In this document: positions 1 to 8,545 of the stretch, one piece after another
How positions within the stretch are numbered: position 1 is the stretch's first letter
Layout: the number at the start of each line of letters is the position of its first letter
IMG/VR virus record: IMGVR_UViG_3300023199_000272
Span: 1-35,299 of that record
Reading direction: 5' to 3' (one strand)
Source: a virus
DNA: 35,299 bases
Notes under the pieces: generated by a model
Seen by the model: only the letters and a program-made list of their open reading frames with translations
Told to the model about the DNA's origin: nothing
Databases searched by the model: none
Position numbers and translations under genes: made by a program

Positions 1-393
1 TTAGTTTTCGTCACCGCGATCGAACTCCCCGTCGAGGCCTAATGCGAGCTGTCCACCCTCAATCGCGTCAGGCAGGCCGAGCGTATGAGCTGCACCTTCC
101 CCCGCCATGACACCCGGTAGAACGCCAGCACCGATTGCAGCGAGATTGCCGCCACTTGCAAAAGCAGCTGGCACGCCCGTGGCCATGCCGCCAGCATAAG
201 GAAGCGCCCCGCGCGCTGCCGTTACGCCGAGCCTCTGCAGAGCCGACATAGGCGGGCCTGGCGATTGCGGGCCATTGGCGTAGTGCGGTTGCGCTTGCGG
301 CGGCGTTTCATTTGTAGGGTGCGAAGACGTTGTGGGCGGCCCCATTTGCTGAGCGGCCAGCGCTTGAATTTGAGCCTTACGAAGTTCATCCAT
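1..393 (-). CDS. Small Gly/Ala/Pro-rich protein at the end of the lysis module
   Basis: This gives a 130-residue protein with a charged helix at the N-terminus (MDELRKAQIQALAAQQ), a Pro/Ser/Thr-rich linker to about residue 50, and an Ala/Gly-rich stretch (about 60-110) with weakly hydrophobic runs such as GGMATGVPAAFASGG. No family is recognised. I prefer the ATG at 393; a TTG at 399 would overlap the holin stop. It is the last gene of the late module seen here, and its TAA stop is bases 1-3 of the window. The Ala/Gly segment resembles those in the phage's ejection proteins, so a minor virion or lysis accessory role is possible but unproven. Confidence 0.55.
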   Translation of the reverse strand: MDELRKAQIQALAAQQMGPPTTSSHPTNETPPQAQPHYANGPQSPGPPMSALQRLGVTAARGALPYAGGMATGVPAAFASGGNLAAIGAGVLPGVMAGEGAAHTLGLPDAIEGGQLALGLDGEFDRGDEN

Positions 394-395
394 GA

Positions 396-899
396 TCAAT
401 CCGTTTCTGAAAAATATTTGTCTAGCGATGCGTTTCCGGTTGCTTCGCCGCGCGGCTTTCTTTGAGCCTCAATCGCGGCTGCCACCTTCCCAACCTTCTC
501 AAGCGACGGCGCCTTGCTTCTCAGCTTCTCAAAATGCCGCCCACCAAAATAGAAGGTGATCACAACACCAAGGACAACCCACATCTCCTGCGGAACGGCC
601 TGCAAAGCCGTCATGGCCACCGTGAAGCCAGGCGGATCAGCTACGGCATAGACAAACAGCCCAACTGTTCCAAGGGCCATTAGCGGCCGCGGCATACGAT
701 TTATGCCATCCCAAAGAATGTCCCACCAAGAGCGCGTTGACGCCGCATAGCTAAATTCCCGCGCGTAAGCGTCCTGCAGGGCAACTTGCTCCGCATGATA
801 GGCCTTCTCGCGGCCTTCTTTATTCCCGAGCGTCACCTTGAATAATTCTGACAACGGCGATAGCAAGCTTGACAAGCCAGTGATCCAAGACAGCATCAT
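396..899 (-). CDS. Holin, three-helix GTA type
   Basis: This is a predicted holin of 167 residues, releasing the endolysin across the inner membrane. It has an N-terminal amphipathic region (ITGLSSLLSPLSELF), a charged linker (NKEGREKAYHAEQVALQDAY), an aromatic turn (RSWWDILWDGINR), and two clear membrane segments: about residues 75-95 (LMALGTVGLFVYAVADPP) and 105-122 (MWVVLGVVITFYFGG). The tail is charged. The linker followed by an SWW/NRMPRP region is typical of the GTA_holin_3TM family found in alphaproteobacterial phages and gene transfer agents. It follows the endolysin and its first 80 bases overlap the endolysin's 3' end in another frame. The holin start appears natural because the family normally begins with this hydrophobic helix. 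Confidence 0.75.
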   Translation of the reverse strand: MMLSWITGLSSLLSPLSELFKVTLGNKEGREKAYHAEQVALQDAYAREFSYAASTRSWWDILWDGINRMPRPLMALGTVGLFVYAVADPPGFTVAMTALQAVPQEMWVVLGVVITFYFGGRHFEKLRSKAPSLEKVGKVAAAIEAQRKPRGEATGNASLDKYFSETD

Positions 900-2010
900 T
901 AACCTCAGTGTTTAGCTCAACTTCAGGCTCTGGGATCAACTCGGGCTCGTCATCATTGACGGGCTCAAGCTGCTCAAGCTGATCAGGCCAGCGATAGCCA
1001 AGCAATTTTGTTTTTGGATATTTCGCTATATTAACAGAGTTTGATTGATTGCCGCCAAGCAAGTAAACATGCGTTCGCGTTTCGCGAATAAAGAACCCAA
1101 CATGCCCTTGCCAAGAGCTATTGCCACGCTTCAAAATGACGATGCAGCCCAATCGCGGCGAAGTGAGCTTCTTTCCCCATTTCAGATAAGAGCGCGCCAG
1201 CAGTGATTTCGTTGTGGGAAGCCCGGCCCGCTTTAAGACGGCGCCGACAAATGCGGCGCACCATGCCGTTTCATCGTCTTTTATGCCCGCAAAGCCCGCT
1301 TCACGAAAATATTGGACAATTGTTGCGTTGTGGCGCGTACGAGATGTGTTCTCTTTGACACCAAGCTCGCCACGGGCGATCTGCAGCCATTCCGGCTCGC
1401 CCAAAATGACGGGCACATCATCGTTCGCAGGCGCGCCAAGCGAAACGCGAAAGCTTTCTGAGCGGCGGAGCCAGCCCTTGAGAAAACGTTTCTTTTCCGG
1501 CTTGCGCCGCACAATGTCGCGAAAAAACGCGTTGCGCTCGTCAACAAGCGCATTGATCAGAACAGGGCCAAGCTTGCGGGAGCACGCCGCAGCCTGACGC
1601 GCGGTTTCCGGGCCAATTTCACCGTCAACGTCGCACGGAAAGCCCGCTTTATTCAACACCTCTTGAAGAATTCGCACAGCACGCGATGGGCCGTGGTTGA
1701 CGGCCATATCGAACACCTTGCCCTCAATAAAATCAGGCAACAGTGCCATGTTGGGACGCTCGTAATAATATTTGGCGTAGATTGATCGAGCTTCACCAAG
1801 TGTTAGCCGCCTCATTTCGGCGTCCGTGAGCGAGCGCACGGCGCGATGTTGCGCTAGCCGCTTTGCAGTAATCCCAAACTTTGTTCCGACAAGCTTGCCA
1901 TTTAGCCAATTGCCGTCGTCTTCACGCCACTGCTGAAAGCCGCCATCTGGCTCATTAGCACCTTCACGCTCAAGCGTAACGGCTAGCTGTCTTTCAAATT
2001 GCGTTGACAT
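820..2010 (-). CDS. Two-domain endolysin: GH108 muramidase plus CHAP/NlpC-like amidase
   Basis: This 396-residue peptidoglycan hydrolase carries two catalytic modules. Residues 1-190 match GH108 N-acetylmuramidase with its C-terminal peptidoglycan-binding part: REG at 15-17 with the expected catalytic Glu16, GTKFGIT at 42-48, DMAVNHGPSRAV at 101-112, and DVDGEIGPETA at 127-137. Residues 205-340 look like a cysteine amidase/endopeptidase of the CHAP/TIGR02594 type: AWCAAFVG with Cys251, QGHVGFF with His303, and GGNQSNSV with Asn321 as a possible third residue. A Glu/Pro-rich linker (345-370) leads to an amphipathic helix (LDHWLVKLAIAVVRIIQG). No signal peptide is visible, so export should need the holin next door. 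The ATG at 2010 follows the tail fibre stop by three bases. Confidence 0.85.
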   Translation of the reverse strand: MSTQFERQLAVTLEREGANEPDGGFQQWREDDGNWLNGKLVGTKFGITAKRLAQHRAVRSLTDAEMRRLTLGEARSIYAKYYYERPNMALLPDFIEGKVFDMAVNHGPSRAVRILQEVLNKAGFPCDVDGEIGPETARQAAACSRKLGPVLINALVDERNAFFRDIVRRKPEKKRFLKGWLRRSESFRVSLGAPANDDVPVILGEPEWLQIARGELGVKENTSRTRHNATIVQYFREAGFAGIKDDETAWCAAFVGAVLKRAGLPTTKSLLARSYLKWGKKLTSPRLGCIVILKRGNSSWQGHVGFFIRETRTHVYLLGGNQSNSVNIAKYPKTKLLGYRWPDQLEQLEPVNDDEPELIPEPEVELNTEVNDAVLDHWLVKLAIAVVRIIQGDARE

Positions 2011-2013
2011 GAA

Positions 2014-5000
2014 TTACCCAAAATCTGGGAAGGCCAAAAAGCTGTCCAGGTTGGAAACACTTAACAAGCCTAGGCAAGCACTTGTCACGGCACCGCAGCT
2101 GTAGAGCCTGCCATTATCGTCAAGTAGCAAAGCCCTTCCGTATCCTTCGTACCCAATCACTGAAAGATCGGCTATCGTTACTTCGGCGAGCCCCATGCAC
2201 TTATCAATTGATGCATCGTTGGTTACTGTGCCAGCCCCTCGGGCGCCTCGACTATTGTATCCTGACGCGTAAACCTCGCCATCACTTGTCAAGAGAAAGT
2301 TTGTAGGGCTATCGGCCCCACACGCAGCAATCTTTGTCACCTTTGTTTGGAAATCACCTGTGGGCTCATAGGGGTTGTTTCGCTGGGTTGTTGTTCCGTC
2401 ACCTACGGCACCAAAGTTGTTATATCCCCAAGTGTTTATTTTGCCGTTGCTCTTTAGTGCCCAAACTGTTGCATCCCCTCCGGCGGCATTAGCGATGTCA
2501 ATCCAATCTGTATCAGTGCCCACCTTAGTGAACGCATTTCGACCTGTTGTATCGCCCAGCCCAAGATTGCCCCGCGAGTTGTAACCCGTGGCCCATAGGG
2601 TGCCGTCTGTTTTGATAACAAAGCTATTTCCGCTGCTGCCACCATTGTAGGAGTTTTGTGTGTAGCATTTGTCGTTATCGCTACCCATAGACGTGATCTG
2701 CTTGAATGTAGTAATGTCTGTTGTGGTGCCGTCGCCGCACTGCCCGTCGTTGTTTCTGCCAGTAGCCCACAACGTTCCGTCGTTTCGGATTACAAGAGTG
2801 GTTGTTTGATATGTTGAGCCGATTGCCACCGTTTTTGTAGACGTGAAGCCAGACGCGGGGGCTGGTGTCAAAACGTTGGTTGTTGTTCCGTCGCCCAGCT
2901 GTCCATCGGTGTTACTACCCCACAAGTACAGCTGACCGTCGTCGTCAATTGCGGCGACAGAGCAATCAAAGTTGGTGTACGACTGGTTAGAGACAAAAAT
3001 TTGAGAAATTGTTTTGCTGTTTGTGACAAAGTACTCAATTCGAGTGAAGATGTACCGATCAGTGGTATCGCCTTGACCAAGCTCACCGTCGTCGTTTTGA
3101 CCAATGCCAAAAACGTTTCCTCCATCATCAAGTGCAATGCAGCCCCGTCCCGTTGGGTGTATTTGCACAATGTCCCCGTGAGGATGGGAGAACGGGATTT
3201 TCCTAAAAGCCTCAGTGTCGGATGCTCCCGGATGGCCATTAGCCATCAGGGTTCCGTCACCATTGGCCCAAACTTCATTGCCGTTAACAACAACATAGTT
3301 TGTTGAGTGGCCCGAACTTCCAGATTTGAACGACGGCAGCCCAGTGACGCGCCGCCCGCTAAGCTTTGCGATGGCTTGCTGCGTGCGCTGTGGCGTCATG
3401 AACTTGTTGGTTGTCGTGCCTGCTTCAGCCTCGGCTTGTGACGCCGCGTCGCCCAGTGTTAACAGTTTGTATGACGTGCCGTCGTCTTCCTCAGCTTCAA
3501 ACTGGCTGTTCCCGTCATCCCACTTCAGTGTTCGCGGCGTGTCGTTTGTGTCGTCATAAAAATCAATTGCAGCATCGCCACCTGTGTCTTTGCCCACTGT
3601 GGCACCGGCCTCAAGTGTCACGCCCTGCTTGAACTCAACAGCGCCACTCGCCTCAATGTGTGCAGCATCGTTACCGTTGATGGTGAAGACGGCTCGCGCC
3701 ACGCCGTTCGATGCGTCGCCTTCTGTTGACAGTTGAAGTTTAGCGCCGGAGCCGTCGCCGCGGCCTAGACGCAGGTGCTCTGCTGCAGCGCTTGTGTTGT
3801 CGGCGAACAGGGATGTCAGGAGGCCTGAAACCGTATCCCCTGATTTGGCAACCTTTCCCGAAATCGCTGTCGTGTTTGACGAAATGGCTGCAGTATTCGA
3901 CGCAATAGCAGATGTGTTCGTTGCAATATCGCTTGCATTGCCGTCTGCAAGTGCATCGAGCGCATCTAGCGCATCTGCGACGCTTGCGCCCGCCGCGTTA
4001 GAAGCGTTATTCATGATGGCGCTAGCGTTAACAGTGCCAATTTCGGCGTCACCAATAGAGTTAGCAGCAATTTGATTGGCACCAACGGCATCTGCCGCGA
4101 TCTTCCCGGCTGTCACTGCGTCATCAGCAATGGCGGCTGTATCAACGGCGTCGTCAGCCAGCTTGTCGGCCGTCACCGCGTCATTTTGCAGCTTGGCCGT
4201 GCTCACCGTGTCATCACCAACCGTAAGTGAGGTTGGTAGCCATTGGCCTGACGAGCCGTCAAATGCAAGTGCCTGCCCGTCTGCTGCGCCAGACGTGTTC
4301 ACATCTGAAAGGCCGGAAAGCGTGTTCGACACTTCCGGCCCGTTGTTCATCAGGCGAAACGACGTTCCATCATATTCAACATCATAGATCGCAGACGTAT
4401 CCAGCGAGGCAGCTAAAAGTGGGCTGTTCATGTTATCAACAACAGGCTTCGCGCCAATGCTGTTAATGTTGAGTGTCACAGCGCCTGTATTCGTTGCCGC
4501 AGGCGTAAAGCTGAACCGCATGCCGGCTTCAAGGGCGGACAAATCACCGTTGCTGGTGGATGCAGTTATAGTGTTGGCACCAGCAACACTCGATAGGCGA
4601 TAATGGCCTAGCTCTGCTCCATCTTCGAGTGCGGAAACGATGCGATATTCGGCGCCATTATATTCAAGCTCAACGTATTGCCCGGCTTTGAAATCATTGG
4701 CTTGCAAGTCGCTGCCGTCACGTCGCTTGATAGATTTCGCAGCAAGCGCATTGAGCGCAACCGTAACTGCTCCAGCGTTGTTGGAAGCCACAATTCCGCG
4801 CAATCTGTAACCAGCGGTTGGCCCAGCGGGAGCCGTGCTTAGTGTGGTAGCCCAAGCGCTTGCAGTTCCCCCAAAGGTTCCTGCAAAATTCAAAACGCCG
4901 CCTGTAACCTGCTTGAGCCGCACCGCATCGTTTTCAGACGTTGCTGCCGCTAGCCCCGTAATACGTTTTCCGCTCATGGGAATATTCGCGGTTGGGGTTG

Positions 5001-5160
5001 TTTCGCCCGTCCGCGTTAGGCAGTTTTCCAGCCCCTCCTTGATGTTTTCCAGCTCTGTCATCACCTTTTCAGAGGAAATCTGATTATCAGGTGATCCGGC
5101 TGCCGCATCTTGGCGGAAATCTTCAAGAAGGGAAAATGTTCCGGTGCCACTCCAAGGCAT
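2014..5160 (-). CDS. Tail fibre with C-terminal RCC1-type beta-propeller
   Basis: This 1048-residue protein is the probable receptor-binding fibre. The N-terminus has the phage fibre motif around TANIPMSGKRITGLAAAT (about residues 57-74), expected to attach to the tail. The middle has repetitive trimeric-fibre sequence (DDAVTADKLADDAV, TNTSAIASNTAAISSNT). From about residue 655 the protein carries repeated RCC1-like units: VFGIGQNDDGELGQGDTTDR, LYLWGSNTDGQLGDGTTTN, LWATGRNNDGQCGDGTTTD, LWATGYNSRGNLGLGDTTG, INTWGYNNFGAVGDGTTTQ, VYASGYNSRGARGAGTVTN and a degenerate last unit. Six or seven blades would close a propeller. RCC1 propellers are best known as protein-binding or exchange-factor folds; here surface recognition is the likely use. 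It lies between ejection proteins and lysis genes, the usual fibre position. Confidence 0.85.
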   Translation of the reverse strand: MPWSGTGTFSLLEDFRQDAAAGSPDNQISSEKVMTELENIKEGLENCLTRTGETTPTANIPMSGKRITGLAAATSENDAVRLKQVTGGVLNFAGTFGGTASAWATTLSTAPAGPTAGYRLRGIVASNNAGAVTVALNALAAKSIKRRDGSDLQANDFKAGQYVELEYNGAEYRIVSALEDGAELGHYRLSSVAGANTITASTSNGDLSALEAGMRFSFTPAATNTGAVTLNINSIGAKPVVDNMNSPLLAASLDTSAIYDVEYDGTSFRLMNNGPEVSNTLSGLSDVNTSGAADGQALAFDGSSGQWLPTSLTVGDDTVSTAKLQNDAVTADKLADDAVDTAAIADDAVTAGKIAADAVGANQIAANSIGDAEIGTVNASAIMNNASNAAGASVADALDALDALADGNASDIATNTSAIASNTAAISSNTTAISGKVAKSGDTVSGLLTSLFADNTSAAAEHLRLGRGDGSGAKLQLSTEGDASNGVARAVFTINGNDAAHIEASGAVEFKQGVTLEAGATVGKDTGGDAAIDFYDDTNDTPRTLKWDDGNSQFEAEEDDGTSYKLLTLGDAASQAEAEAGTTTNKFMTPQRTQQAIAKLSGRRVTGLPSFKSGSSGHSTNYVVVNGNEVWANGDGTLMANGHPGASDTEAFRKIPFSHPHGDIVQIHPTGRGCIALDDGGNVFGIGQNDDGELGQGDTTDRYIFTRIEYFVTNSKTISQIFVSNQSYTNFDCSVAAIDDDGQLYLWGSNTDGQLGDGTTTNVLTPAPASGFTSTKTVAIGSTYQTTTLVIRNDGTLWATGRNNDGQCGDGTTTDITTFKQITSMGSDNDKCYTQNSYNGGSSGNSFVIKTDGTLWATGYNSRGNLGLGDTTGRNAFTKVGTDTDWIDIANAAGGDATVWALKSNGKINTWGYNNFGAVGDGTTTQRNNPYEPTGDFQTKVTKIAACGADSPTNFLLTSDGEVYASGYNSRGARGAGTVTNDASIDKCMGLAEVTIADLSVIGYEGYGRALLLDDNGRLYSCGAVTSACLGLLSVSNLDSFLAFPDFG

Positions 5161-5212
5161 TAAACGAACTCCGAAGCCAAATATCTATTCAATTATAGCC
5201 TTGAGCAAATCT

Positions 5213-7450
5213 TTAGCGCTGGCTTTCAGGCGCTTTGTATGCCTGGCGTTGCGCCACTAAGCCGGCGATAGCTGCGGCAGCGCCACCGGCTCTAATTGTA
5301 ATGGCATCACTGCCGCGCTGAATGTTTCCTTGAATTTTTCCAACGTTATTCAGCAGTTGAATAACCTGCTTCTCATCCATGCGCGTAAGCATGTCTGCCA
5401 ATTCCCGTGCCTCGCGCTCCGTCAGATCGCCGCGAATAAAACGTGATACAGCTGACAGCATTCCAAGCGGATTGCCGCTCAGCATGTTTGCAGCAACGTC
5501 TGCATCAGCGCTCATTTGATCTGCACCAAGGAGCCGCCGTGCCGTGGGGCTTCCTTTTGTCATCTCATTGACGCGTGAGATTTGATCGCTCTCGCGCTTC
5601 ATCAACGAAGCCAATCGCGAACCGGCGTCCTCTCCGAGGGCTTCGCGCAGTTTGCGCTCAACTCCTGGCGACGAAAACTGCATAGCCGCGTTTCTGTGAG
5701 CCGGCTCGCGCTCGACACGTCGGATCAATTCATCCCCAAACGTTTGCCTGAACGCATTCACCTCATCCGCGCTGGCCTCACCCGTTGCGGTGCGCTGAGC
5801 GAAGCCTTCAAAAAGCTCTCGTGATTTGCGGCTATCAGATAGCGCCGTATCCATGCCCGTATTGGCTGCGCGCAGCGCTTCGCTTCCCTGGCGATAGCGA
5901 GTGCGAATATCGCGAAAGCTTACGCGCGGCGCTTGGGGATTTATGAGTGAACCAACATTTTCGAAATGGCCTTCCATGGCGTCAAGCAAGCGTTCGCGCA
6001 TATCTCCGTAAAAAGCTGCTGAACGTCGCGCTTGCGCGTCCATCATGGGCGAGATTACAGAACCCTCGCGAAGGCTTTTCTGCACCTCGTTTAACGTGTC
6101 AAAATCAAAGACATTCTCAGGAGCGGCTTCGCCATTGCGAAAGCTCATCATGCGGCGCACGTCTTTTTCAAGAGCATTGAATTCAGGCTGCTCGCGAAGC
6201 TGCGCAATGGCGCGGGCTGCAGGAGAGTTTTTTTCCGCTTCTGTAAAAACACGCACCGGCTGATAGCCGCGGAGCGTGTCATAATCATCACCGGCCCAAG
6301 CCTTCAGATCGTCGCCCATCTGCGCAATGCGACGCACCGCATTGCCACTGCCGCCAGTTTCATCACGCACTGCGTTAACAAGCCTTGGGCCATGTTGCGC
6401 TTGCCGATCAGCGAACCGCCCGGCCCCGACGCTCGCACCTTCCGGGCTAACGGCAATTGCTGTCTCAGCGCGTCGCTGAAGCGCTGTAGCATCGCCACCC
6501 GCTTCCGCAATCATGTCGATCACGTTGCGATTGCCGGTTGTCTGCTCATTCCACTGTCTGAAATAGCTACTCACCGTGCGTGGCGACACGCCCACCTCTG
6601 CAGCGATATCATCAACACTGCGCCCGCCACGGTTGGCAAACGCCATAAGCAGCGCGTTTTTCTGGCCTTGCGGAAGTGAGTTGCCCTGCCGGCGCGGAAA
6701 CACCGTATTCATCACCTGAAAAGCATCAGCACCGTCCTCGTTAAAGGCTTGTGCGACGCGGCGTGTTGCTCTGTCTTCAGCGCCTTCTGCAAGCACACGC
6801 CCGCCCGCGCGCAGCCCTGATCCCAAAGCCGTGAAGATCGGCGCGGCAACCGCACCTGTAGCCACGCCAAGCGCAGCGCCACCCGCTGCCCCCTGCGCCG
6901 TGTCTATAGCATTACCTTCAGCTGCTCCCGCGCCATATGCGCCGCCATAAACGCCGCCAAGGCGCGCGCCCTCCTTCACGCCGTGCCAAACGGCATTTGC
7001 GCCCTTGGGCACAGCTTGCGGGCTCACAAGCCGTGCTGCCGCGTTGAGCCCTGCACCGGCTTTTGTTGCCGCACCCACACCTTGAGCGGCACGGGCCAAC
7101 GCCATTCCCGGAAAAAACGCCGCGGGCAATCCGCCTACAATGTTTGCACCGGCTGCTGTGAGCGGGTTGTTTTTCACGTACGCGTCGTTTTCATCGCGTA
7201 TGCTCTTGAGTGTGTCGCGATAATCAGCGCCACCCAACGAGCGTGCACCCGCCTCGATCTCGTCAGCAAACCCAAACGTAGCGCCCTGCGCAACCTGGCG
7301 GCCAAAATCGCCCCACGTGGCGTGCTGCTCACCATCCTGAAAAAGAAGCCGCTCAAACTCATCAAGTGTGATTGTGTCTGGCCCACTCGACGGTGAAGGC
7401 GCACCAAACTGTAAGCGCTCAAATTCATCGAGCGTGATTGTGTCTGCCAT
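5213..7450 (-). CDS. Large ejection/internal virion protein with an embedded HTH-like motif
   Basis: The product is 745 residues from the ATG at 7450, which overlaps the preceding gene's stop in TGATG. The N-terminus carries two copies of DTITLDEFERL (about residues 4-14 and 26-36). It is followed by long Ala/Gly-rich hydrophobic segments (about 98-145 and 165-215, for example AAGGAALGVATGAVAAPIF) and then a long charged helical region to about 680. This pattern of membrane-active segment plus helical rod matches podovirus ejection proteins released into the cell envelope with the DNA. Residues about 279-301 read as a helix-turn-helix (SVDDIAAEVGVSPRTVSSYF), unusual in such proteins. The gene sits between another internal protein and the fibre. 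The exact family is not recognised. Confidence 0.65.
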   Translation of the reverse strand: MADTITLDEFERLQFGAPSPSSGPDTITLDEFERLLFQDGEQHATWGDFGRQVAQGATFGFADEIEAGARSLGGADYRDTLKSIRDENDAYVKNNPLTAAGANIVGGLPAAFFPGMALARAAQGVGAATKAGAGLNAAARLVSPQAVPKGANAVWHGVKEGARLGGVYGGAYGAGAAEGNAIDTAQGAAGGAALGVATGAVAAPIFTALGSGLRAGGRVLAEGAEDRATRRVAQAFNEDGADAFQVMNTVFPRRQGNSLPQGQKNALLMAFANRGGRSVDDIAAEVGVSPRTVSSYFRQWNEQTTGNRNVIDMIAEAGGDATALQRRAETAIAVSPEGASVGAGRFADRQAQHGPRLVNAVRDETGGSGNAVRRIAQMGDDLKAWAGDDYDTLRGYQPVRVFTEAEKNSPAARAIAQLREQPEFNALEKDVRRMMSFRNGEAAPENVFDFDTLNEVQKSLREGSVISPMMDAQARRSAAFYGDMRERLLDAMEGHFENVGSLINPQAPRVSFRDIRTRYRQGSEALRAANTGMDTALSDSRKSRELFEGFAQRTATGEASADEVNAFRQTFGDELIRRVEREPAHRNAAMQFSSPGVERKLREALGEDAGSRLASLMKRESDQISRVNEMTKGSPTARRLLGADQMSADADVAANMLSGNPLGMLSAVSRFIRGDLTEREARELADMLTRMDEKQVIQLLNNVGKIQGNIQRGSDAITIRAGGAAAAIAGLVAQRQAYKAPESQR

Positions 7451-8544
7451 CAATACACCTCTTGCCAGGTGTTATCTTTCGCCCCCTTAGCCGCGCGACG
7501 TTGTTCAAGAATTGTCTTGGCTTTCTCAACGCTAACGACACGGCCGTCTGGCAGCTTCACTTGCTTGCCTTCAGTTGGCGACCTATCAAACGGGCTTTTC
7601 ACTCGCTCGTATTCTGTAACGCCCATGTGACGCATAGCCACGCTTTGAAACTGCTTCAATAGCTCGAAATACTGACGCGCATCCTTTGCTTGCGTCATAG
7701 CCCTCGCCGGCGCTGCGATTGTAGCGGCCTCGTTTTCAGTGATTGGGCGGAAATATTTAGACAGCAGCTTGACAAGCCCAACCTCAAGAGAATTTGCCTC
7801 AATATCGAGACGCGCCTTAAGCGTCTCCGAGGGTGGCCCACCGCCCGTTATCCAGCTTTGAAAATCGTTGTAAGCTTTTGTGCCGCGGACAACACCTAGG
7901 CGCTGCTCAAGCAGCTCAGGATCGCCGCTTGCGATATCTGAGATTTCGCTGATTGAGCGCTTGAAGAATGTCGTATCACGATCCTGTTCGCGCTTCTCTT
8001 CGGATCGCTTCATTTTCTGCTTTAACTGCAGCTTGCGCTCTTCGCGTTCAATAGCGGCTGCAGTTGCGTTCTCCGTGGCTTTTGCGCGCTGTTCCGCCTT
8101 AATCCTCGCCTGCATTAATGACATGCCCGCGCCCGGCAGCGATGACGCAAGACTTGCTTCCTCAGGGCTAAGCCCGTACTCCGCAGACAACTCTTCAGCT
8201 GCGCGTCCATAGAAGGGATCATTCGAGCGCGCAAAATCCAACTCAGCAGCGCGCTGCCGGGCAGCCGATGCTTCGCCAGCAAACGCGCGAGCGGCGCCTT
8301 TGGGATCAACTTGAGCCAAGCGCATGATATCATCAGGAGCATTTGAGCCGCGCAGCGCATCTATTTGCCTCTGCCGCTCTGCTTCAATCCTTCTTTGCTC
8401 ACCAAAATCTTTAATTCCACTCGCTAGCCCTGAAAAATCCACGTGCCCTGGATTTGCGCGCACCGTCACGCCCTGAGAAAGGGGTGAAGGGCGGACATTG
8501 AACGACGGGCCTTGCTGAGCAGGAATAATGAATGGATTGGCCAT
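7450..8544 (-). CDS. Putative internal virion protein, helical
   Basis: This 364-residue protein has an N-terminal segment (FIIPAQQGPSFNVRPSPLSQG) followed by long predicted helices rich in Arg, Glu, Gln and Ala (about residues 45-190) with coiled-coil character (EEKREQDRD). The C-terminal half is helical and ends in a basic region. No enzyme motif is seen. It lies directly between the virion lysozyme and the 745-residue ejection protein, with two bases separating its ATG from the lysozyme stop and TGATG coupling to the ejection gene. The position suggests a component of the ejected protein set. Function beyond that is not supported by the sequence. Confidence 0.6.
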   Translation of the reverse strand: MANPFIIPAQQGPSFNVRPSPLSQGVTVRANPGHVDFSGLASGIKDFGEQRRIEAERQRQIDALRGSNAPDDIMRLAQVDPKGAARAFAGEASAARQRAAELDFARSNDPFYGRAAEELSAEYGLSPEEASLASSLPGAGMSLMQARIKAEQRAKATENATAAAIEREERKLQLKQKMKRSEEKREQDRDTTFFKRSISEISDIASGDPELLEQRLGVVRGTKAYNDFQSWITGGGPPSETLKARLDIEANSLEVGLVKLLSKYFRPITENEAATIAAPARAMTQAKDARQYFELLKQFQSVAMRHMGVTEYERVKSPFDRSPTEGKQVKLPDGRVVSVEKAKTILEQRRAAKGAKDNTWQEVY

Positions 8545-8545
8545 T

